This document shows positions 46,621-52,815 of a DNA stretch of 52,815 bases, one piece after another. The translations under genes and the position numbers were made by a program. The first letter of the stretch is position 1. Each line of letters starts with the position of its first letter. The DNA is from Krasilnikovozyma curviuscula (Eukaryota; Basidiomycota; Tremellomycetes; Cystofilobasidiales; Mrakiaceae). The notes beneath the pieces were generated by a model, which was not told the origin of the DNA, searched no databases, and worked only from the letters and a program-made list of their open reading frames with translations. The stretch lies in assembly GCA_014825775.1 (NCBI GenBank), contig MVAQ01000153.1:1-52815 (forward strand). Direction: 5' to 3'.

Positions 46621-47819
46621 TCAACGTAAAAAGGAACGAAAGGAACAAACCAAAGATTGTGTCTCGAACCAACCAGCCTTCTCGCTGCCTGTCTCGCGGT
46701 ACGTAAATTCAGCGACGGCATCCCCCACGACCTGCGGTGCGATGCCTGTATATGCAGCGGATGCTTCAGCTTTGAGCACACCAGCGCATTCATTCTCAAG
46801 CCTATGAGTGTCCCACCATAACATCAGCGACAAAGGCAGGGAAGAGAGCAGGTGAACAAGAGACGGACATCATGAACCAACACAGAGCGCTTTCCACCGT
46901 CTCACCGACGCTCAAGATCCCGTGGTTCTTAAGTACGCAAACTTTCTTCCTCCCCAACGCCTTAACAATATTCGCACCTTCGTCCTCACCCAACACGACG
47001 CCGCCAAACGAATCGTATAGCGCCTGGTCGTTCCAGAAGACGGTCGAGTCCTGTGTGTAGAGGGGTAAGGGCCGAGAGAGGGTCGAGAAGGGCTTTCCGG
47101 CAGGTGTGTGGGCGTGGAAGATTGCGTTTATAGACGGGCGGGCGAGATGGATGGCGGAGTGGATAACAACTGCAAAGAAAGAGGTGGTCAATAAGATAAG
47201 AGAGACGGGAGAAGCGAGAGCGCTTTACAAGCCGCGGTGTTAAGAATAGGGTAGCGACCAGGTGCACCACCCCCGATGATGTCTCCCTTGTGGTTTATCT
47301 AGAGTGTAGGTGAAGTAGGTGTATCAGGGTATAGGTAAAGGGCGTCGTGTGCGAGTTCGAGGAAGGAGACGAAACGTACGAGGAGGAGGTCAGACGCCCG
47401 CATAAGGCTGAAGTGCCTTCCGTAAGGACTGGAGATACAGAGAAGCAAGAGAATGTCTTTTGTTGGCGGTGAGAGCAAGAGGAGTGTGTTGCTGCTGTTG
47501 GCTACTTACTTGACCCAGAAGCAGTCTTTGTGTTCAGGATCTGCGGAACAACGAATCGATGGTGAGCCCTTTCCCTGGTCGTTCATCTTTGGAGCACGGA
47601 ACCCTAACCTCTGACAGTGAAGTGTCCGCTTGCGTTACCTGGCTCCATCATGCCGTGCATCGCTATCAGCCTGAAGGCGCCCGCCAGTCGCTGCTTGAGG
47701 AACTGACGCTCTGCCTCGATTGAAGGGAACGGTGGGGGATCGGGCCCAAAGTCGAAGCCAACCGCTGCTGTCGAAGATGAAGGAGACCCCTCTTGTTGCT
47801 GGAGTATTGCAGTCGTCAT
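46621..47819 (-). CDS. Class II aldolase / adducin N-terminal domain protein
   Basis: Sugar-phosphate aldolase or epimerase fold with a zinc site. Conserved parts are QRLAGAFRLIAMHGMMEPGN (fold entry), then SGHFTVRD and HFSLMRASDLLLINHKGDII. VVIHSAIHLARPSINAIFHA and HTPAGKPFSTL supply the two metal-binding His of the H-x-H element, and CVLKNHGILSVGETVESAL supplies the third. The end has GIAPQVVGDAVAEFTYRETG. Six exons, with acceptors tccag, ctag and gcag, join in phase. Start 47819 is preferred; an ATG at 47936 in the same frame would add 39 residues that are basic and could be a targeting extension. The family in fungi includes meiotically expressed and fluG-like aldolases of unsettled function. 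Divergent, 218 bases away, is the nucleoporin gene. Confidence 0.85.
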
Positions 47820-48037
47820 GTTCTCGTCTATGATGGTGGTTAAGATGAGGGAGGGCAGAGGCGCCTCCGAGTGAGTTGCGGCGCGCCTCAGCAAGCAGAA
47901 AAAAGGTTGACGCTCGACAGTGAAAGGGTTGACCATCTCAAAGGTTCAACAAAGAGTGTGTAGCTCATTTATTCCACATTCGTTAATTTATTCAATCACC
48001 AACCGACTGAATCTTCTCTTGTGGATCATCAGGAGCA

Positions 48038-50873
48038 ATGTCGGACGAACGTCCACAGGTGCTGTACGCTGAGCCAGCCCAACCACCAAAGCCAGTTAAG
48101 CCATCTTTGGTCTGGGTTGTCCTCAGACTCATCCCTTCCTGGCTGTGGTGTGCTATCTTGCTACTGTGTTTGTTTTGGGGCGCCAGAGGCTGGAGAGACG
48201 TCCAGGAAAGACTCAAGTTGAGGAGGTACAAACTGTAAGGCATTCTTTCCTCTCTGACAGACTTCCATCAATGGGCGAGCATTCATTTGCTGATTTTGTT
48301 GCTCTCTTTCCTCCCAAAGTGAGAAAAGGAGACGATACGGGTGAGCATAGCAATCAGAACTTTTCTTGGATCAAAAAAGACGCTCCACTTCTGACGTTCA
48401 TCTTCTGAAACACTCACAGCATTCCAAAATCAGACAAGCGGCCATTCAACGAAGCCCTCCTCGCAGTGCAACAACGCACTTCTTCCTCCCTCAAGCGACA
48501 GAACTCTAACATAGCAGGCAGTAGCGACTGGAGGAAATGGGGCGTCTCCAATGGTTTGGTACCCGACAGGCTAGAACCACCTGCGGTATCGCCGTATCAA
48601 CGGCAGAAGGGGAGGGAAAGGAGTAATACTATTGCTAGCAGCATTGGTCATGGGGTGTATAGCGACCACATTAATATCAGAAAGTACGCATTTTTTCTCT
48701 TTCGATTTCCCTACTCTTCTTTGCTTTTGTAGCGTCTCCCCTTCTATGTCTAGTACAAATTACTCATCGAGATCATGCGCTTTGATTCTTTTTGTGTTGT
48801 CTGTTGATAGTCAATCGCCCAGGCCCACGCCTACCCGAGCATCGCCTCTGCGATACCGCCGCCATCCTTCACCCTTGGTTCTCGACGACGACCTCCTCCC
48901 GGCTGAACGACCGCTACCGTCAGCAAAGCGGTCCTTCCACTCCGAAGACGCTGAGGATGAGGGCAGGTCGAAGAGGAAGAGAAGGAATGACTGGCTCTCT
49001 GACGATGAGGATGTAGATGGGGAGATGGACATGGACTCCGACGAGGACGAAGATTATGCACCTTCAACGACGGACAAGCAGCCAAGGGATGATGTGGACG
49101 AGATGTCAGTCAGCTCTGACGATGATGAGGATGAGGTGATGGACGACACCGACAGCCAAGCTATGTCGGTTGAAGGTAGCGACGAAGATGCAATCTCGAT
49201 GGACGAAAATGCTCCACCACCAAACAAGAAGGCTTCGAAACGGCCGCACCCAATAGAAGATATTCACCCTCGAAAACGACGCAAGTCTATTTCAGGCCCT
49301 TCGAACGACCAGCCTCCTTCACGCACTGTCGGAGAGCAATGGGACGCGCCAAATGGTATCCGCTTCCGGTTCGCTGGCGGCCAGAGGGGGAGGGAGAGGT
49401 TGGTTGCAGTTAAAGAGAAGAGGAGAAAGTATGATATGCCAGAAGACTCAACCCATCCGGATAGGGACGTACTTGTGGATGTTTTGGTTGAGAGATGGGT
49501 CACGGAGGACGAGTTTGCGATGGTGAGACATTGTCTATCCCCACTTTTCTCGATGTGGGTACCTTTTTTTATGAGACTGAAACCTGGTGCATGTTGCTTT
49601 TTGCTACAGTTGAAGGCGAAGAACGCGCTGTCGTGGCAGGATGATGTCGACTCGAGTTCGAAGAACGAGGCGGAGGTGTCGAAAGAGGATGCAACCGCTG
49701 TCTCTTTAGAAAAGGTATGCTCGTAGCTTTGTTCCCATCAAGTCTTTGTCACCCAGCTCAAATATCCGGTTTGACTTATAGTTCCCACCGTCTTCCCGTC
49801 GGCCACTATACTCCATTACGGGCGTCGCGACGACGCCACTACGACCGTCACGCTCCCTCGCAGCTCTCCACGCATCCTCATCCTTCCAACCGTTATCACC
49901 CAGCGTCTCTACTGGCTCGTCCAACAACGGGTCACCAGCTAGGTCACTCCCGGCGGGAAGGCTCAGGCTTCTCGGCCATCGCACGAACCAGAGGCTAATG
50001 CGGTCTTACCCCGTCAAGAGACAGGAAACGGAGGAAGAGAAGAAGAGAAAGGAGGAGGATGAGGCAAAGAAGTCAGCACCAACGAAACCATTGATCAGAG
50101 GGGAGCAGACACCAGTCGCTAGTGCTGTCGTGCCTGCGACAACGACGACGACTTCGCTCTTCGCTGCACCTCCCGCGGTGGATACGATCACCAAGTCTTC
50201 TGCAGTAGCTGCTCCAGCTGCTCCCGCACCAAAATCATTCACATTCGGACCAGCACCTAGCCTACCTAAAGAAGCCTCTAAAGAAGACAAACTTTCAGCG
50301 CCTGCCCCTGCTGCCAGCTCAACAACATCAGTAACTCCAGCTCCTTCCTTATTCAACTTTGGTGCATCTCCAGCTTCTTCAGGAACTACGGCAAAAGAGG
50401 CTGCTGCTCCAGCAGCTTCTTCTGCCGCTGCTCCCTCATTATTCAACTTCGGTGCACCACCACCCAAGGATACAACACCTGTCGCCCCAGTTTCAAACGC
50501 ACCAACAGCAACCAATAACCCCTCGCCTTTTAACTTTGGTGCCCCACCACCACCATCTGTGTCGACTGCACCACCTGCTGCTGTTCCTACCTTCTCCTTC
50601 AACCAGGGTAGCAGCTCTACAGCACCGAAGAACTCAACAGCAGAGGCGCCTTTCACGTTTGGCAGTACCCCTGTCCCAGCGAACAATACATCCACACCGT
50701 CTTCGACCACGAGTTTCACGTTTGGTTCTGCTGCGACCGCGCCATCTCCAGCGCGGTCGTTCACTTTTGGGGCACCCCCGGCTGCCAGTGGGTCGCCGGC
50801 CGCGCCGTCGTTTGTGTTTGGTGCGCCTTCCAGCACTAGTAGCAATACCCCCTTCCAGTTCGGGAAGAAATAG
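48038..50873 (+). CDS. FG-repeat nucleoporin with an N-terminal membrane helix (Pom121-like architecture)
   Basis: Five exons (48038-48234, 48420-48683, 48811-49522, 49610-49714, 49782-50873) sum to 789 residues in one unbroken phase. A predicted membrane helix lies at about residues 24-46 (SLVWVVLRLIPSWLWCAILL onward), flanked by basic residues. The central part has several basic nuclear-localisation-like clusters (RSKRKRRND, HPRKRRKS), long acidic runs, and a segment WDAPNGIRFRFAGGQRG. The C-terminal third is low-complexity Ala/Pro/Ser/Thr and carries nine FxFG repeats (FTFG, FNFG, FVFG), ending in PFQFGKK. FG domains bind transport receptors in the nuclear pore. A membrane helix on an FG nucleoporin is the layout of vertebrate POM121; fungal membrane nucleoporins (Pom152, Pom34, Ndc1) lack FG. 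Exact orthology (Pom121, Nup1/Nup60 type) is not settled by eye. Confidence 0.78.
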
Positions 50874-51177
50874 AGAGGAGTTAAGTTGGACGGTGTGCGA
50901 AAGGACATAGTTATGTTCATGATTATACACAATGTTCTTTGTCTGCAATCCTTTTCTCCGGGTGGTGCTAGCTGCAAGAAATTGTCCTTTTTGAGATCAC
51001 TGTATTTTGCGAGTTCTTATCTTCAAAGCAGTGGAAGCTATGGAACAGAGTTCGAGCCCTGCGACAAGCTTGCTTCCAACGGCGAGGGTCAACTCGACTA
51101 AAGGATCTCTAGTATCAACCTCGAGGGGAATCAGGGTTGGGCGAAACATTAGGATCTACCTGCTCATGTGAAGAGGA
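50874..51177. other. Intergenic: nucleoporin trailer and cyclin C promoter
   Basis: A box-B-like agttcgagccctg at 51050-51062 does not fold into a tRNA with its surroundings. I see nothing else. Confidence 0.5.
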
Positions 51178-52631
51178 ATGGCAGCTAACTTCTGGACGTC
51201 TTCCCATTGGTAAGATCTTTCCAGCCTTTTTCTCGCCGCGCTGCAGCTGACTCCTGTTTGTCCACCTCCCGATCAGCAATCATTGGCTGGTGGACAGAGT
51301 AACGTTGGATAAAGCAAGAGCTATCGATTCCAAGTATGCTTCCAAAAGGCAGCTGGCTTGTCTGGGTATCTGGTTTGCGAACAGTAAGTTTCTTCCTAAT
51401 TCTCCTTCTGGAATTTCAAACAAGAGAACATTCTGACCCTATTATTGTTGGTGGGACTAGTACTCCAGAAGCTGGGTAAAAAACTGCAGCTGAGACAGAG
51501 GGCAATAGCGACGTCCATCGTATTCTTTCGTCGTTTTTACCTCAAGAACGCCTACTGCGAGACGGACCCTTACATGGTACTCGCTGCGTGCATCTTTGTA
51601 GCAGCTAAAATTGAAGAAACTCCAGTACATATTAAGAGTGTCATCGTGGAGGCTAGAGCGGTGTTCAACGGTCAGCAGTCGAAGTCACTTTCACCTTGTT
51701 GCGATTCCCACGTAGTTGACTTCTGCAACGGTCTACCCAGATCTTAGAATTAATATCAAAAACTTTCCATCGGACAACTCCAAACTGGCTGAAATGGAGT
51801 TCTACCTCCTCGAGGACCTCGACTTCCACCTCGTCGTCTTCCACCCGTACAGATCCCTAGGCGCAATTTGTGGTGTCGAACCCGCTGACTCTGGGCTGTT
51901 CGACTTGGATGGCCCCCCTTCTCTCGAAACGCCGATAGATGATATCATGTATGGTAGAGGAACAGGCCGAAGTGACTTTGTCTTCAATAAAGAAGTGGTC
52001 GAAAATGCTTGGTGAGTTCTGGCAATCTCGTGAGATCACTCCCAGAGGCGATCCTAATCTTGGCCTTACCCACAGGTTCATTATCAACGACACTTACCGA
52101 ACAGACTTATGCCTCCTATATCCACCTCACCTGATTGCTATTGCTTGTTTGTTCCTCTCACTGGCTCACCATCGATCCCAAAGCCAAACTCCAGCCCAGT
52201 CGACGAGGTCAAACTCGCCGACGAAGGGCCACGCCTCTCTTCCTGGGGCTCCCACGATGTCCACTTCATCATCCATGCAATCTACTCCGTCGAAAAATAT
52301 GGCACAAACCACCTCGAACGCAACCTCCGACGCTGTGTCGTTCCTCGCCAAAATGAACGTCAACCTCAGCCTCATCGCGACGATCACCCAAGAGATCATG
52401 TCGATCTGGACGCTGTGGGACTCGATGGAGAATACTAAAGGACACTCAGAAGCGAGGGGTCTTGGGATGATCTCTGGCGGACCGGGTGTGACAGAGGGAG
52501 CAGAGATTGTTCAGCTGGTGGAGAAGATGAGGCAGGACAGAGACATCGACAGAGCTCATCCAAACAATGGCCGGCCGGTTCAGCGAGGTGGTGGTGCCAC
52601 TGTGGGAGCTGGCTCTAGGGCTAAAGGCTGA
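51178..52631 (+). CDS. SSN8: Cyclin C (Ssn8/Srb11), Mediator kinase-module cyclin
   Basis: Partner of Cdk8 in the kinase module of Mediator; regulates RNA polymerase II transcription in the nucleus. The start MAANFWTSSHCNHWLVDR matches the cyclin C N-terminus (M-A-x-N-F-W-x-S-S-H). The cyclin box reads KLQLRQRAIATSIVFFRRFY, YCETDPYMVLAACIFVAAKI and EETPVHIKSVIVEA. MEFYLLEDLDFHLVVFHPYR follows, and the second half has FIINDTYRTDLCLLYPPHLI. A Ser/Thr/Pro insertion of about 60 residues sits after the second repeat's first helix (SLPGAPTMSTSSSMQSTPSK), longer than in animal cyclin C. The first exon holds only 10 full codons (51178-51209); its intron ends at 51276. About six exons. The C-terminal tail ends VGAGSRAKG. 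Confidence 0.93.
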
Positions 52632-52815
52632 GAAGCATCATTCAAGCGACCGATCTATCTTCTCGCAGCGTCAGATGAAGTTTTGTTACTCTCTCCAGCG
52701 GCTGCAGTATTCTCTCGACCTCAAACATCGCCACTACGGTGACCAAATCTTCTCAGCGAGCGAATAGCCAAAATATTCTCTAAGGGTCGCTTGCAACGTG
52801 GAGCCGGCTCTCGTT
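52632..52815. other. Trailer of the cyclin C gene to the window edge
   Basis: A short sequence with no start of another gene that I can support. Confidence 0.5.

Noticed and set aside
48632..48810. Start of a separate gene at MLAALVMGCI
   Set aside because: Splicing at gtacgc (48684) and gatag (48810) joins the upstream exon to the downstream one in phase, so this stretch is an intron of the nucleoporin gene.
50006..50977. A 323-codon open frame on the minus strand
   Set aside because: It lies exactly antisense to the FG-repeat exon. Its Gly/Ala/Val-rich composition is what the reverse complement of a Pro/Ala/Ser-rich coding repeat gives, and it has no domain.
51040..51066. Box-B-like agttcgagcc, a possible tRNA
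   Set aside because: The arms around it do not pair as a T stem, and no acceptor stem or A box of proper spacing is visible.
1..52815. CRISPR arrays, rRNA or an intact transposable element
   Set aside because: No regularly spaced repeats, rRNA core sequences, reverse transcriptase or transposase motifs, or long terminal repeats were seen on either strand.

Overview
The window is nuclear DNA from a filamentous fungus, most likely an agaricomycete-type basidiomycete. Nearly every gene is cut by several short introns (mostly about 45-75 bases, gtRnGt donors, yag acceptors), genes are closely packed on both strands, and the families present (Zn2Cys6 regulators, GT18-like transferases, amdS-type amidase, FRE-type ferric reductases, DHA1 transporters) fit this group. 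No rRNA, tRNA, CRISPR array or intact transposon was recognised. All gene models were joined by eye from splice signals and reading phase; I could run no search.

Left part (1-19.8 kb). A ferric reductase runs off the left edge. A probable gene relic lies beside it. Then comes a divergent pair: methylmalonate-semialdehyde dehydrogenase (minus) and a GABA/beta-alanine-type transaminase (plus), sharing 263 bases of promoter, both with likely mitochondrial presequences. Together these would turn beta-alanine, GABA or valine products into semialdehydes and acyl-CoA. An amdS-like amidase converges on the transaminase. Next are two tandem GT18 (MGAT5-like) Golgi glycosyltransferases, a Zn2Cys6 regulator whose zinc cluster contains a 13-base exon, and a second, complete ferric reductase.

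Middle (19.8-31.4 kb). About 2.4 kb is gene-poor, with a possible pseudogene and a possible 63-residue gene. It is followed by a Zn2Cys6 regulator with an enlarged zinc-cluster loop, the exosome subunit Rrp43, and a GCK-III/Ste20 kinase.

Right part (31.4-52.8 kb). This holds a membrane-anchored glutaredoxin-fold protein that has lost its CxxC, an unrecognised multi-pass membrane protein, splicing factor SPF45, a SAM methyltransferase, a DHA1 transporter, a membrane-anchored TAP-like hydrolase, an HMG-box protein, a class II aldolase/adducin protein, an FG-repeat nucleoporin with an N-terminal membrane helix, and cyclin C. Most of these are housekeeping genes. The best candidates for something new are the membrane-anchored FG nucleoporin, the Cys-less glutaredoxin, the tandem GT18 pair, the 13-base exon and the divergent catabolic pair.
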